Shown here piece after piece: positions 41,024 through 50,356 of a stretch of 55,497 bases of DNA; position 1 is the first letter of the stretch; every line of letters starts with the position of its first letter. The notes beneath the pieces were generated by a model, which was not told where the DNA came from, ran no database searches, and worked only from the letters and a program-made list of their open reading frames with translations. Position numbers and translations under genes: made by a program. Source of the stretch: Flavobacteriales bacterium (GTDB taxonomy: Bacteria > Bacteroidota > Bacteroidia > Flavobacteriales_D > Crocinitomicaceae); the NCBI GenBank assembly GCA_947470515.1, contig CANITF010000017.1:1-55497 (forward strand), given 5' to 3'.

Positions 41024-41914
41024 TTAGTTTTCCCACAAAAGAATGCGCTTATCATCCGATCCTGAGCAAAACATATTCCTATTTATTTCAAAAAGGCAAT
41101 TGACAGAATGGCGATGTCCAGCAAATTTAAAATCAATTTTTTGCTGAAAAGCGAAATCTTCTGATTCCCATATTTTTATAGACTTATCTCTGCTGCAAGA
41201 AGCAATAGAATCACCATTATTAACAGAAATAATATCGTATATCACAAAATTATGGGCTGGAATTTCTTGCATTAATTGAGCAGTTTTCCAATCCCAAATT
41301 TTGAGAAGTGCGTCTTTTCCACCTGTAATTATTTGACTGTCATTTTTAGGATGAAAAAGTAATGCAGTTGCACCGTTTTTATGGGCAACGAAACGTGATA
41401 TTTCGTTAAAAAAAGTAGTATCAAAAACTCTAACTATACCATCTTGTCCAACAAGGGAAAAATAAGCACCATTCGAAGAAGATTTTATGCGTCTTATTTT
41501 CCCACAATCTAATGGCAAATAAATTAGCAAATCCAATGTCTCTGCATTCCAAATTGCTAAATTTCCATCTGCATCTGCAGTATAAAATTGTTTTTTTAAT
41601 GAGTTTTCAGAAATAGCAAAAATTGCCTTAGTATGTTGGGTGAAATATTTTATTTCTAATCGACTTTCCAAATCAAAAATATGCAAATCACCATTTGATA
41701 GACCTGCAACTAATTGTTTCTTATCATTGATTAGGCAAATTGAATAAACAGGATTATCGAAACGAATTGCAAACTTATCTTGAATACCTAAAGTTAAATT
41801 CCATCGGGTAACAAAACCGTCTGCGCTTCCAGAATAAAGAAAATCGCCATCAAATGCCAAAGAATAAATACCAGCAGAATGACCAGTTAATTCTTTTAGC
41901 TTTTTAAATATCAT
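41024..41914 (-). CDS. WD40-repeat protein
   Basis: Protein of 296 aa forming a seven-bladed propeller by eye. Repeats carry GHSAGIYSLAFDGDFLYSGS, GHRHSVNCLF, IITGGKDALLKIWDW and SIASCSRDKSIKIWES. No signal peptide, so cytoplasmic scaffold. The start overlaps the comA stop as ATGA (41911-41914), so it is coupled with phosphosulfolactate synthase and the TPR gene in one operon. Partner proteins unknown. Confidence 0.93.
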   Translation of the reverse strand: MIFKKLKELTGHSAGIYSLAFDGDFLYSGSADGFVTRWNLTLGIQDKFAIRFDNPVYSICLINDKKQLVAGLSNGDLHIFDLESRLEIKYFTQHTKAIFAISENSLKKQFYTADADGNLAIWNAETLDLLIYLPLDCGKIRRIKSSSNGAYFSLVGQDGIVRVFDTTFFNEISRFVAHKNGATALLFHPKNDSQIITGGKDALLKIWDWKTAQLMQEIPAHNFVIYDIISVNNGDSIASCSRDKSIKIWESEDFAFQQKIDFKFAGHRHSVNCLFEINRNMFCSGSDDKRILLWEN

Positions 41915-42741
41915 TCGTTTTCTTCTTCCTCAACTTCTACTTCTTCGTCGTCATTGACTTGCTTCAATCTTTCAGCATAGTCTTTCGGTAAGAAATCGAA
42001 AAAAGTATCACCTCTTAATCCTAATCTCAAACATTCTAAAGGAATCATTTCATTTGGCCCAATATTACCTAGATTCACTTCAGCGCCAAACAGTTTTATA
42101 AACCAAACTTGTTGATTCTTTTGAGGTGCTTCCCAAAGAATTTTTTCAGGAGCAACTTTAGCAATAATTCGATTGATTAGCATAGTATGTGCAGTACCAT
42201 TTGGTCTAAAAACACCAACATTACCTGCTTCTCTGCCTTCAGCAATAACCTTCCAACTTCCAGCTTCCAATTCAGTACTCATCATTTTGATCCACTTTGC
42301 TGGAGAAATCATGATACCTGCATCTTTAGAACCTACTTCAGATAGAACTACAAAATTCTTAGCCATTCTCTGAATTAACTCACATTTTTCGTCGTGATCA
42401 ATTATAATTGATCCATCAGAAATTTCTGCTGTACCAACTTTATATTTATCTAATAATCTCAGATAATCTTCAAATTTACCGCGTGCATAGAATGCCTCAA
42501 ACAAAGTACCTCCGAAATATGGATTTATTCCAGCAGCTTTATATAAATCAATTTTAGCTTGTAAATCATTTGTGACATAAGCAGTTCCAAATCCAAATTT
42601 GATTAGATCCGTTAAATGACCAGAAGCTGCAATAAAGTCTGCTGTTTCATTCAGACTCAAGCCTTTATCCATCATCATTGTCACACCCTTTTCTCGCGGT
42701 TTAACGCTTCTTTCAGGTATATAAGGTAATTCGAAATTCAT
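41911..42741 (-). CDS. comA: Phosphosulfolactate synthase (ComA family)
   Basis: Adds sulfite to phosphoenolpyruvate to make (2R)-phospho-3-sulfolactate. 276 aa from ATG 42741; an upstream start at 42783 would add 14 residues of the TPR gene region. Motifs: IPERSVKPREKGVTMMMDKG, LTDLIKFGFGTAY, NPYFGGTLFEAF, VGTAEISDGSI, WIKMMSTELEAGSWKVIAEGRE and FRLGLRGDTFF-type end. An acidic tail (VNDDEEVEVEEEENE) is added. In methanogens this leads to coenzyme M. In Bacteroidota sulfolactate or cysteate for sulfonolipids is possible (inference); comB and comC are not in the window. Confidence 0.93.
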   Translation of the reverse strand: MNFELPYIPERSVKPREKGVTMMMDKGLSLNETADFIAASGHLTDLIKFGFGTAYVTNDLQAKIDLYKAAGINPYFGGTLFEAFYARGKFEDYLRLLDKYKVGTAEISDGSIIIDHDEKCELIQRMAKNFVVLSEVGSKDAGIMISPAKWIKMMSTELEAGSWKVIAEGREAGNVGVFRPNGTAHTMLINRIIAKVAPEKILWEAPQKNQQVWFIKLFGAEVNLGNIGPNEMIPLECLRLGLRGDTFFDFLPKDYAERLKQVNDDEEVEVEEEENE

Positions 42742-42745
42742 ATAG

Positions 42746-44149
42746 TTAAGTTTCTTCCGACAAATGTACAAATTCTTGAACACTTAAAAGGCTCGGATTA
42801 ATTTCAAAGATTTCTTTTGCCTTTTTTCTGTCCTTTGATATACATGTCTTAAATTTTGAGATTGCTTCTTCTTTACTTCCGAGCAACCATAATAAATTCA
42901 CTTCTAATACTGGTCCAATGTCATTTGTTCCAATTTTCTCATTGAAATCAACAAGATAATTATAGCTATTAATCAGTGATGCTTCAGAAAGAAGCTCGAT
43001 ATAATTAGTCAAACATTCTTCATCAGAAGAATCAAGAGCGAGTGATAAAAGGTAATATTCTTCTGCTTGTTTCAGGTCATCCAATTTTTCATAAGCTCCA
43101 GCTAACACATGATATATGCCGGCATTTTCAGGATCTAATTCAGCTGCTTTGTGCAATAAAACTAAACCTTCTTTTGTTCGACCTTCTAAATCTTCTATTA
43201 TTCCTAATCCCAACCAGGCATCAGGTAAAAGAGGTGCTAGTTCAATACTTCTTCGGTAAAATTTCTTTGCAACTTCAAGATCATTTAATTGCTCATGTGC
43301 TTCGCCAATATAGCAAAGCGCCATCGGATCTTCACCATCCAATTCCATGCATTTATTGAAATGTTCGATAGCTTCATTATACTTCTCCTGAGATAAGAAC
43401 GCATTTCCCAAGTTAAAATATACAGGTCCAAAATCTTCGTTAATTAAAACGCAATATTCGTATGCCCAAATAGCTTTCTCGAAATTTTCTAATTTAGAAT
43501 ATGCATTACCCAAATTATACCATGCTGTAAATGAATAAGGGTTTTCATCAATGAAATCTGAATAACATTTTATGGATATCTCATATTCACCTAACTGATC
43601 ATAGCAAAATGCAATTTCATAAATAGCACCTTCGTTATGTGGATTATAGATTATTGCTTCTCTTAAAACTGCTACCGCTTTTTTGTATTCATTTGCATTT
43701 TCATACTCCATTGCAAGATCCAAATAGATCTCATCACGGTCTTCAGGTTCAGAGAGAATTAATGCTTCTTTGAAATATTTAATAGAATTTTTACTATCTC
43801 TTAATTGACTGAAAATTGATGCTTTTGTCAATAAAAACTCACATGAAGGAGTTTCCCATTTTTCAATTTGGGCTAACAATCCCAACGCTTCTTTTAATTG
43901 TCCCATTGCTGAAATTGCTTGCGCTTTTCTTAAATGGAATACTGGATTAAAAGAGAATTGAGCAATTGCATGATCTGCACACATCTTAGCTTTAGGATAT
44001 TGACTATTAATCAAATAATGGTCAATGATTGCCTCTAACCGATCACTGTCTAAAAAACCGATTGAATCGCCTTTTAAATGTGCTTCGAAACGCTCAATAT
44101 CTTCACTTAGATTTCCTTCGAAATAATCTTCGTCTTCGTCGTCAAACAT
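42746..44149 (-). CDS. Tetratricopeptide-repeat protein
   Basis: Protein of 467 aa. Acidic N-terminus (MFDDEDEDYFEGNLSED), then about ten TPR units from residue 50 to about 390 (consensus W-LG-A-F-Y and A-P, for example YNLGNAYSKLENFEKAIWAYEYC and LGIIEDLEGRTKEGLVLL). No signal peptide or membrane segment, so cytoplasmic scaffold. It ends 4 nt before comA, which has its own -7 box inside this gene's last codons. Partner unknown. Confidence 0.93.
   Translation of the reverse strand: MFDDEDEDYFEGNLSEDIERFEAHLKGDSIGFLDSDRLEAIIDHYLINSQYPKAKMCADHAIAQFSFNPVFHLRKAQAISAMGQLKEALGLLAQIEKWETPSCEFLLTKASIFSQLRDSKNSIKYFKEALILSEPEDRDEIYLDLAMEYENANEYKKAVAVLREAIIYNPHNEGAIYEIAFCYDQLGEYEISIKCYSDFIDENPYSFTAWYNLGNAYSKLENFEKAIWAYEYCVLINEDFGPVYFNLGNAFLSQEKYNEAIEHFNKCMELDGEDPMALCYIGEAHEQLNDLEVAKKFYRRSIELAPLLPDAWLGLGIIEDLEGRTKEGLVLLHKAAELDPENAGIYHVLAGAYEKLDDLKQAEEYYLLSLALDSSDEECLTNYIELLSEASLINSYNYLVDFNEKIGTNDIGPVLEVNLLWLLGSKEEAISKFKTCISKDRKKAKEIFEINPSLLSVQEFVHLSEET
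42761..42768 (-). promoter_or_regulatory. -7 box TACATTTG of comA inside the TPR gene
   Basis: Exact TAnnTTTG on the minus strand, 19 nt before ATG 42741. May add a comA-specific promoter to the operon. Confidence 0.35.
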
Positions 44150-44223
44150 AAAGGTTGCTTTATAACTCTAAATTACAACAATTAATGTTGCCAAATAGAT
44201 GCATGCATTTTTTTTTTGAACAA

Positions 44224-44268
44224 AAAACAAACACCTTGTATACAAAACGGATGCAAGGTGTTTGTTTT
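44224..44268 (-). terminator. Terminator of typA
   Basis: Eighteen-bp arms AAAACAAACACCTTGTAT (44224-44241) and ATGCAAGGTGTTTGTTTT (44251-44268) with one G-U position. On the minus strand it starts 14 nt after the typA stop and is followed by T-rich sequence. Confidence 0.9.
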
Positions 44269-44282
44269 ATTTCAATTAGGTG

Positions 44283-46079
44283 TTATTTCCCTGATCTTTT
44301 ACGGTCTGCTTCTTTCAAATACACTTTACGAATACGCAAACTTGCTGGAGTAACCTCAACATACTCGTCACCTTGAATGTATTCTAAACACTCTTCAAGA
44401 CTAAAGATTTTTGGTGGAACCAAACGAACTTTATCATCTGCTCCAGAAGAACGCATATTACTCATTTTCTTTGTTTTAGTGACATTCACACACAAATCAC
44501 CTGCACGTGAATTTTCACCAATAACTTGACCTTCGTAGATGCTTTCGTTTGAGTTGATAAAGAATTTACCTCTATCCTGAAGATTATTCATCGAGAATGG
44601 AATAGACGTTCCTAATTCCAATGAAATCAATGATCCATTTTGACGTCCAGGAATATCTCCTTTATACGTTTGATACTCTAAGAAACGGTGAGTCATAATA
44701 GCTTCACCACCAGTTTGAGTCAATAAGTAATTTCTTAAACCAATTATTCCTCTTGAAGGAATTTGGAATGAAATAATCATTCGAGCTCCTTTTGGTGTCA
44801 TGTTGGTCATTTCACCTTTTCTCTTCGTTACAGCTTCTACAGCAGTTCCAGAAAACTCTTCCGGTAAATCGATTGTCAATTCTTCAACTGGCTCACATTT
44901 TTTACCATCTATTTCCTTCAAGATAACTTGTGGTTGTCCAACTTGCAACTCATATCCTTCTCTTCTCATTGTTTCAATTAAAACAGATAAGTGAAGCACA
45001 CCTCTACCAAAAACAACCCATTTATCAGCTTTATCTGTATCAGAAACACGCATTGCCAAGTTTTTCTCTAATTCTTTTTGCAAACGCTCTTGAATATGAC
45101 GAGAAGTTACAAATTTTCCTTCTTTACCGAAAAAAGGTGAATCATTGATTGAGAAAAGCATTGACATTGTTGGCTCATCCAATTGGATAGTTGGAAGTGG
45201 TTCTGGATTTTCGAAATCACAAATACAATCTCCAATTTCAAAACCTTCAATTCCTGTTATTGCACAAATATCTCCAGCTTGAACAGCCGTAACTTTAAGA
45301 CGTTCAGTTCCTTCATAGACAAAAATCTCTTTAATTCTATGTTTTTCATGCGTTCCATCGCGCTTAGCTAAAATCACTTGTTGATTTTCCTTTACTTCAC
45401 CGCGGGTTAAACGACCTATAGCAATTCTTCCAACGTACGTTGAAAAATCCAAAGAAGTGATGAGCATTTGTGTATTTCCTTCCTCAATTTTACGCGGCGG
45501 GAATGTTTCTAAAATTTGATCTAATAATGGTATAATCGATGTAGTAGGTTGTTTCCAATCAGTTGACATCCAACCATTTTTTGCAGAACCATAAATTGTA
45601 GCGAAATCCAATTGTTCTTCGCTTGCATCTAATTCAAACATTAAATCAAATACTTTTTCGTGAACTTCTTCTGGCGTACAATTATCTTTATCAACTTTGT
45701 TTATTACTAACAAAGGCTTTAAACCTAAAGACAATGCCTTTCCAAGCACGAAACGTGTTTGTGGCATCGGACCTTCAAAAGCATCAACTAATATACAAAC
45801 TCCATCAGCCATGTTGAGCACTCTTTCAACCTCACCTCCGAAATCGGCGTGACCTGGAGTGTCAATTATGTTGATTTTAGTTCCTTTGTAAGAAACAGAA
45901 ACGTTTTTAGAAACGATCGTAATTCCACGCTCTCTTTCCAAATCGTTACTATCCATGATTAAATCTCCTGTTGGACGATCACGTTCATTCAAAACCATTC
46001 CAGCTTCAATCATTTTATCTACCAGAGTAGTCTTACCGTGGTCAACGTGTGCAATAATTGCAATATTTCTAATTTCCAT
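44283..46079 (-). CDS. typA: Translational GTPase TypA/BipA
   Basis: Ribosome-associated GTPase of the EF-G/LepA superfamily that helps ribosome assembly and stress adaptation, notably in the cold. 598 aa, normal length. G1 [15 protein letters not shown], switch RERGITI, G3 [13 protein letters not shown]4 NKVDKD, then domain II and the TypA-specific C-terminus ([33 protein letters not shown]). Ends at a strong terminator. Lies 23 nt behind the DEAD-box helicase gene, so the two may be cotranscribed. Confidence 0.97.
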   Translation of the reverse strand: MEIRNIAIIAHVDHGKTTLVDKMIEAGMVLNERDRPTGDLIMDSNDLERERGITIVSKNVSVSYKGTKINIIDTPGHADFGGEVERVLNMADGVCILVDAFEGPMPQTRFVLGKALSLGLKPLLVINKVDKDNCTPEEVHEKVFDLMFELDASEEQLDFATIYGSAKNGWMSTDWKQPTTSIIPLLDQILETFPPRKIEEGNTQMLITSLDFSTYVGRIAIGRLTRGEVKENQQVILAKRDGTHEKHRIKEIFVYEGTERLKVTAVQAGDICAITGIEGFEIGDCICDFENPEPLPTIQLDEPTMSMLFSINDSPFFGKEGKFVTSRHIQERLQKELEKNLAMRVSDTDKADKWVVFGRGVLHLSVLIETMRREGYELQVGQPQVILKEIDGKKCEPVEELTIDLPEEFSGTAVEAVTKRKGEMTNMTPKGARMIISFQIPSRGIIGLRNYLLTQTGGEAIMTHRFLEYQTYKGDIPGRQNGSLISLELGTSIPFSMNNLQDRGKFFINSNESIYEGQVIGENSRAGDLCVNVTKTKKMSNMRSSGADDKVRLVPPKIFSLEECLEYIQGDEYVEVTPASLRIRKVYLKEADRKRSGK

Positions 46080-46102
46080 ATAAATTAAGGAATTCTAGTT
46101 AA

Positions 46103-48157
46103 TTAATCTTTTTTATTGAATGGTTTTCCGAATGTTCTTGGACGGCTTCCAGCACCAGAGCTGCTATTTCCACCTTCTCGACTGCTTCCTCCTTCACGAC
46201 GGCCTGAACCTTCACTACGTGATGAACTATTTCCTCCTCGGTATCCACCTTCAGATCTTCCTTCGCTTCTGTTTCCGCCTTCACTTCGACCTTCACTTCT
46301 GTAGCCACCTTCACTTCGGCTACTTCCACCCGAACTTTCACGTCTTGGTCTATCGTCACTTCTGTTTGAACTGCTTCCACCTCGGTATCCACCCTCACTG
46401 CGTCCGCCACTTTCGCCACGACGCGCTCCACCATCTCTACCACCTTGGAATTTACCTCCAAAAGAATTTCCTCCTCTTCTATCACCACCACTGCGTTCAC
46501 CTCCGCCACGATTTCCACCGCCACTAGGTTTATCTTTTGTGATTTCAATACTTACAGCATTTCCTTCATATTCAGCTCCATTTACCTTTTTCAAGATATT
46601 GTCTGAATACTCATTGTCAGCTTCAAAGAATGAATAAGATGTCATGATATCGATACGTCCAACATTTCCAGAATTCAATCCAGTTGCATCGCAAATCAAA
46701 CGCAACAAACCGCCCGGGTTTAAACCGTCACGACGACCGATACTCACGAAGAAACGTGTTTTACCACTTTCAGTTTCATTCGTTTTGCGCTCACGTCTAT
46801 TTGGACGATCGTCATTTCTATCATCTCCTTTCGAAGCTGAAGCATTCAAATCACCTGCTCTTTCGTAATATTCAATAAAACGATTGAATTCAGTCGAAAC
46901 AAAATGTTTGATAACTTCTTCTTTAGAAAGAGCCTCAAATTCAGCCATAATAGTAGGCATGAACTTTTGAATATCTTTTTCACGAACATCAGTAGAAATA
47001 ACCTTATGAATTAATTTCAATAATTGAATTTCACAAATTTCTTCAGCATTAGGAACAGTTCCTAATGTGAAAGTTGTGCGCATTTGTTTTTCAATAGCTC
47101 TAATTTTTCCTGTTTCACGGGTATTAACCAAAACTAAAGATTCACCTTTTCGTCCAGCACGAGCTGTTCTGCCACTTCGGTGCGTATAATTTTCAATATC
47201 ATCAGGTAAATTATAATTGATAACGTGTGTAATGTTATCAATGTCCAATCCACGTGCGGCAACATCCGTTGCAACTAATATTTGTAAATCTTTTTTACGG
47301 AAGCGATCCATAACGCGGTCACGCTGTACTTGAGATAAATCTCCATGCAACGGTTCTGCATTATATCCTTCTTTCGCTAATTTATCTGCTACACTGCCAG
47401 TTTCCTGACGTGTTCGGCAAAAAATCAAACCATATATATTAGGATTAAAGTCAATTAGACGTTTAACAGCAGCATAACGATCTTTTTCTTTCACAACATA
47501 GTAGATGTGATCAATGTTCTCGTTACTTTGGTTTTTATGTCCAATTGCAACCTCTAGAGGGTCGTTCATGTATGTTTTCGCGATACGAGCTACATCAGCT
47601 GGCATTGTTGCAGAAAACAACCAAACATTTTTCTTTTCAGGAGTTGTTTCCAATATCGCATCGATATCTTCTTTGAATCCCATGTTAAGCATCTCATCAG
47701 CTTCGTCTAATACAACGTATTCTACATCTGATAATGAAATAGCTTTTCTATTAATTAAATCCATTAAACGTCCTGGAGTCGCAACGATCACAGATGCCCC
47801 TCTTTTAATGTCAGACATTTGTTTACGAATATCCGTCCCTCCATATACTGCTACAATACTAACTTTCAAGTATTTAGAGTAAGAGTCCAGATCTTTTGCA
47901 ATTTGCAAGCAGAGTTCACGCGTTGGGCAAATAATTAAACCTTGCGGTGTTTTTGCGTGATTTTCAATATTGTTCACTAATGGTAGACCAAACGCTGCGG
48001 TCTTACCTGTTCCTGTTTGAGCTAATCCAACGAAATCGCTATCCTTTCCTAATAGGTGTGGAATTGCTTGTTCTTGGATGGGAGTCGGTGCTTCAAACCC
48101 CAGTTCTTTTATCGACTTCAGCACCTCACTCTTTAACCCGAGTTCCTCAAATGTCAT
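46103..48157 (-). CDS. DEAD-box RNA helicase (CsdA/DeaD-like) with DbpA-type RNA-binding domain and RGG-like tail
   Basis: Protein of 684 aa. Helicase motifs: Q motif FEAPTPIQEQAI, Walker A AQTGTGKTAAF (about 47), PTRELCLQI, DEADEML (about 155), SATMPAD and HRSGRTARAGR (about 330). A DbpA-like RNA-binding domain (about 470-550: TRFFVSIGRRDGLNPGGLLR) follows. The last about 130 residues are low complexity (GGNRGGGERSGGDRRGGN, SEGGYRSEGRSEGG). The repeats make a long open frame in other phases, which is not a gene. Likely unwinds structured RNA during ribosome assembly or cold stress. Confidence 0.95.
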   Translation of the reverse strand: MTFEELGLKSEVLKSIKELGFEAPTPIQEQAIPHLLGKDSDFVGLAQTGTGKTAAFGLPLVNNIENHAKTPQGLIICPTRELCLQIAKDLDSYSKYLKVSIVAVYGGTDIRKQMSDIKRGASVIVATPGRLMDLINRKAISLSDVEYVVLDEADEMLNMGFKEDIDAILETTPEKKNVWLFSATMPADVARIAKTYMNDPLEVAIGHKNQSNENIDHIYYVVKEKDRYAAVKRLIDFNPNIYGLIFCRTRQETGSVADKLAKEGYNAEPLHGDLSQVQRDRVMDRFRKKDLQILVATDVAARGLDIDNITHVINYNLPDDIENYTHRSGRTARAGRKGESLVLVNTRETGKIRAIEKQMRTTFTLGTVPNAEEICEIQLLKLIHKVISTDVREKDIQKFMPTIMAEFEALSKEEVIKHFVSTEFNRFIEYYERAGDLNASASKGDDRNDDRPNRRERKTNETESGKTRFFVSIGRRDGLNPGGLLRLICDATGLNSGNVGRIDIMTSYSFFEADNEYSDNILKKVNGAEYEGNAVSIEITKDKPSGGGNRGGGERSGGDRRGGNSFGGKFQGGRDGGARRGESGGRSEGGYRGGSSSNRSDDRPRRESSGGSSRSEGGYRSEGRSEGGNRSEGRSEGGYRGGNSSSRSEGSGRREGGSSREGGNSSSGAGSRPRTFGKPFNKKD

Positions 48158-48179
48158 TATATATTTTTAAAATTGGGTG

Positions 48180-48187
48180 CAAAGGTA
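48180..48187 (-). promoter_or_regulatory. -7 box TACCTTTG of the helicase gene
   Basis: Exact TAnnTTTG on the minus strand, 22 nt before ATG 48157. The 48158-48348 gap otherwise shows nothing recognisable. Confidence 0.45.
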
Positions 48188-48348
48188 CGTATAAAAAGGG
48201 GAAAGGCGAAATTTATTTTTTATTGAAGACTAAACAAGTAATTGACTAGACGAAAGTCACAATTAAACAGATTGCCGTGTTTTTTCTCTTTCCAAAACAA
48301 CAAGAATAGATACGATTGTGCTTTTTTAAACTACTGAATTTAAATAAC

Positions 48349-48741
48349 TTAATCTTTCAAGTTGTTTTCGTTATTTTCTATTTTCGGTTCAGGCTCACTA
48401 GGAGTTTCAACATCTAGAACAGGTGTTGATTGAATCTGACTGTTTCGATTAGGTTTAAATTCGATTGCATTATCTAAATCAGATACATATTGATCCATTG
48501 GTTGCTGAATATCATTTTTTGTCTCAGCAATTAAACCAGTTAGATTGAGGTCTTTTTTAATATCAAGGCCGGATTTCTTGATTTCATGTTGTAAATCACT
48601 GGACGCTTCTTTAATTTGACGAATTGTTTTCCCCATTGTTCTAGCGATACTTGGGATACTTTTAGATCCAAAGAACATTAGAATGAAAACTAAAATCACA
48701 AGAACTTCTGAACCCGCAATGTCATTTAAAAATAACAGCAT
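48349..48741 (-). CDS. tatA: Twin-arginine translocase TatA/TatB-type subunit
   Basis: Protein of 130 aa. One membrane helix (EVLVILVFILMFFGSKSIPS, about 10-30) ending in the FGSKSIP hinge, then the amphipathic helix ARTMGKTIRQIKEASSDLQHE and an acidic Pro-rich tail (STPVLDVETPSEPEPKIE). TatA oligomers form the pore for folded-protein export. In Bacteroidota single TatA/B-like proteins work with TatC; tatC is not in the window. Confidence 0.93.
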   Translation of the reverse strand: MLLFLNDIAGSEVLVILVFILMFFGSKSIPSIARTMGKTIRQIKEASSDLQHEIKKSGLDIKKDLNLTGLIAETKNDIQQPMDQYVSDLDNAIEFKPNRNSQIQSTPVLDVETPSEPEPKIENNENNLKD

Positions 48742-48763
48742 TTATTTCTTTTTTTTCTGATTA

Positions 48764-48771
48764 CAAAAGTA
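48764..48771 (-). promoter_or_regulatory. -7 box TACTTTTG of tatA
   Basis: Exact TAnnTTTG on the minus strand, 22 nt before ATG 48741. Confidence 0.45.
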
Positions 48772-48809
48772 AGTATAAAATAAGTGTTCGGAGAAATACC
48801 TTTTTTATT

Positions 48810-49586
48810 TTATTTAATCGTCTGCATGTTTTGAATCATTTTCAGAACCAACTTCCTTGGGGCAAATGGTAAAACCCAATTCAGAGCAAATTTCAAACTA
48901 TTATCCGATATAGCAATTAATTTACCTTTATCCATTGCTCGATATCCTTTTCGAGCAGTTGATTCAGCAGTTGTTGCTGATTTAAACAAACTACTTCCTT
49001 CCATTCCTGCTGCTTTTTCAAATTCAGTTTTTACAGGTCCTGGGCACAATGCGGTTAAGGTAACACCATCGTTACAAACTTCTTGTGCCACTCCCTGTGT
49101 AAAAGAAACAACAAAAGCTTTTGTAGCAAAATAAACACTTTGCATTGGTCCAGGTAGAAATCCGGCTGTACTTGCTGTGTTCAATATTTTTCCTGATTTC
49201 CGTTGAACCATTCCTGGTAAAAATAAATGTGTAAGCTCCGTTAAAGCTATAATATTGAGTTGAATCATTTCACGCTCTTTTTTCAAGTCACGCTCATGAA
49301 ACTTGCCGTAACCACCTAAACCAGCGTTATTGAATAAATAATCAACCTGAATATTTTTTTCTTGGACAAGTTGAAATAAGGAATCTGCTGCATTTTCTTT
49401 CATTAAATCCATTGGGAGAACTTCAACCTGAACATTATAGGCGGTTTCTAATTCGATTTTCAACTTCATTAATTCGTCAACTCGTCGGGCAACCAGAATT
49501 AAATCTCGTCCTTTTAACGCATGAATCTTGGCTAATTCCATTCCAATTCCACTTGATGCTCCAGTAATTAATCCTACATTTTTCAT
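48810..49586 (-). CDS. Short-chain dehydrogenase/reductase
   Basis: Protein of 258 aa. Rossmann NAD(P) motif GLITGASSGIGMELA (TGxxxGIG), NNAG at LFNNAGLGGYG, catalytic Ser in NTASTAGFLPG and Tyr-Lys in VYFATKAF. ARRVDEL after the second strand suggests NADP(H). Substrate unknown. It is 27 bp behind a TetR regulator gene, which probably controls it. The C-terminal extension (NWVLPFAPRKLVLKMIQ) may attach to membrane. Confidence 0.92.
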   Translation of the reverse strand: MKNVGLITGASSGIGMELAKIHALKGRDLILVARRVDELMKLKIELETAYNVQVEVLPMDLMKENAADSLFQLVQEKNIQVDYLFNNAGLGGYGKFHERDLKKEREMIQLNIIALTELTHLFLPGMVQRKSGKILNTASTAGFLPGPMQSVYFATKAFVVSFTQGVAQEVCNDGVTLTALCPGPVKTEFEKAAGMEGSSLFKSATTAESTARKGYRAMDKGKLIAISDNSLKFALNWVLPFAPRKLVLKMIQNMQTIK

Positions 49587-49613
49587 TGTTGTTATTTTTG
49601 ATTTTTTTATTGT

Positions 49614-50174
49614 TTATTTTTTAATTGCATCCCATGCTATTTCGAATAGCTTATTTTTAAATTCCACATCATTTTGAAATGTTGGATTATGCTTTAGAAA
49701 TTTCACATTCGTTTCTACTAACCTTGACATTATTTGAAATAATAACAACGTATTAATATCTTTAAAAACATTTTGGATGCGACCTTGTTCAGCTAATTCG
49801 ATACTCATTTGAACATATTTATGTTTTTTCTCAATTTCAGTTGAAAAATAGGGGGAATTTTCAAATTGTAGCGTAAATTCAAAATCTTCAGCATTTTCTA
49901 GATTCCATTCAACAGCTGCTAACCAAAGTGTATAAATACTTTCCTTCAAAGTTGCTTCTTTGTATATCTGGCTGACCGAATAAATAAAAATTCGATCTTT
50001 TATATCATAATACATTGCATGAATGAGATCCGCTTTTGTGGGGAAATAATGAAACAAAATTCCATTACTGACTCCTGCTTCTTTGGCAATTTTAGCTGTT
50101 GGAGTTGCATAAAACCCATTTTCAGAAAAAAGCACTTTTGCAGCGTTCATTAGTTTGGTTCGCTTATCTAACAT
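49614..50174 (-). CDS. TetR/AcrR family transcriptional regulator
   Basis: Protein of 186 aa from ATG 50174 (MLDKRTKLMNAAKVLF). The ATG at 50207 would place the -7 box inside the gene. DNA-binding helix-turn-helix is TAKIAKEAGVSNGILFHYFPTKADL (about 28-52), with the usual ligand-binding helical domain. It probably represses itself and the SDR gene through the dyad at 50211-50226. The inducer is unknown. Confidence 0.93.
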   Translation of the reverse strand: MLDKRTKLMNAAKVLFSENGFYATPTAKIAKEAGVSNGILFHYFPTKADLIHAMYYDIKDRIFIYSVSQIYKEATLKESIYTLWLAAVEWNLENAEDFEFTLQFENSPYFSTEIEKKHKYVQMSIELAEQGRIQNVFKDINTLLLFQIMSRLVETNVKFLKHNPTFQNDVEFKNKLFEIAWDAIKK

Positions 50175-50185
50175 TCTTTTTTTTT

Positions 50186-50193
50186 CAAATATA
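50186..50193 (-). promoter_or_regulatory. -7 box TATATTTG of the tetR-SDR operon
   Basis: Exact TAnnTTTG on the minus strand, 11 nt before ATG 50174. The operator-like dyad lies just upstream. Confidence 0.5.
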
Positions 50194-50210
50194 AGATAAA
50201 AATTCAAATT

Positions 50211-50226
50211 GACTGATTAGTCGGTC
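50211..50226. promoter_or_regulatory. Likely TetR operator GACTGATTAGTCGGTC
   Basis: Sixteen-bp imperfect palindrome (12 of 16 positions agree with the reverse complement), containing the perfect GACT-GATT-AGTC dyad. It lies in the -33 region of the tetR promoter, as expected for an autorepressor site. Confidence 0.5.
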
Positions 50227-50356
50227 TAATTATTTTTTTTTTAAATTTAAACGACCAAATAATTTAGCTGTTGGGTCACGATGGAAACATTTATCGAAAT
50301 TGGATTTAGGAATTAACGAATTTACAAGGGTACTTTAGAATTCCAAATAGATGTAT

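Noticed and set aside
40948-41101. Plus-strand frame opening MKTHKNWKPMLLNC
   Set aside because: It overlaps the WD40 gene in antisense, has no promoter match and no recognisable features.
46099-46548. Val/Glu-rich 149-aa open frame on the minus strand
   Set aside because: It is a frame shadow of the repetitive helicase tail, with no start signal and biased composition.
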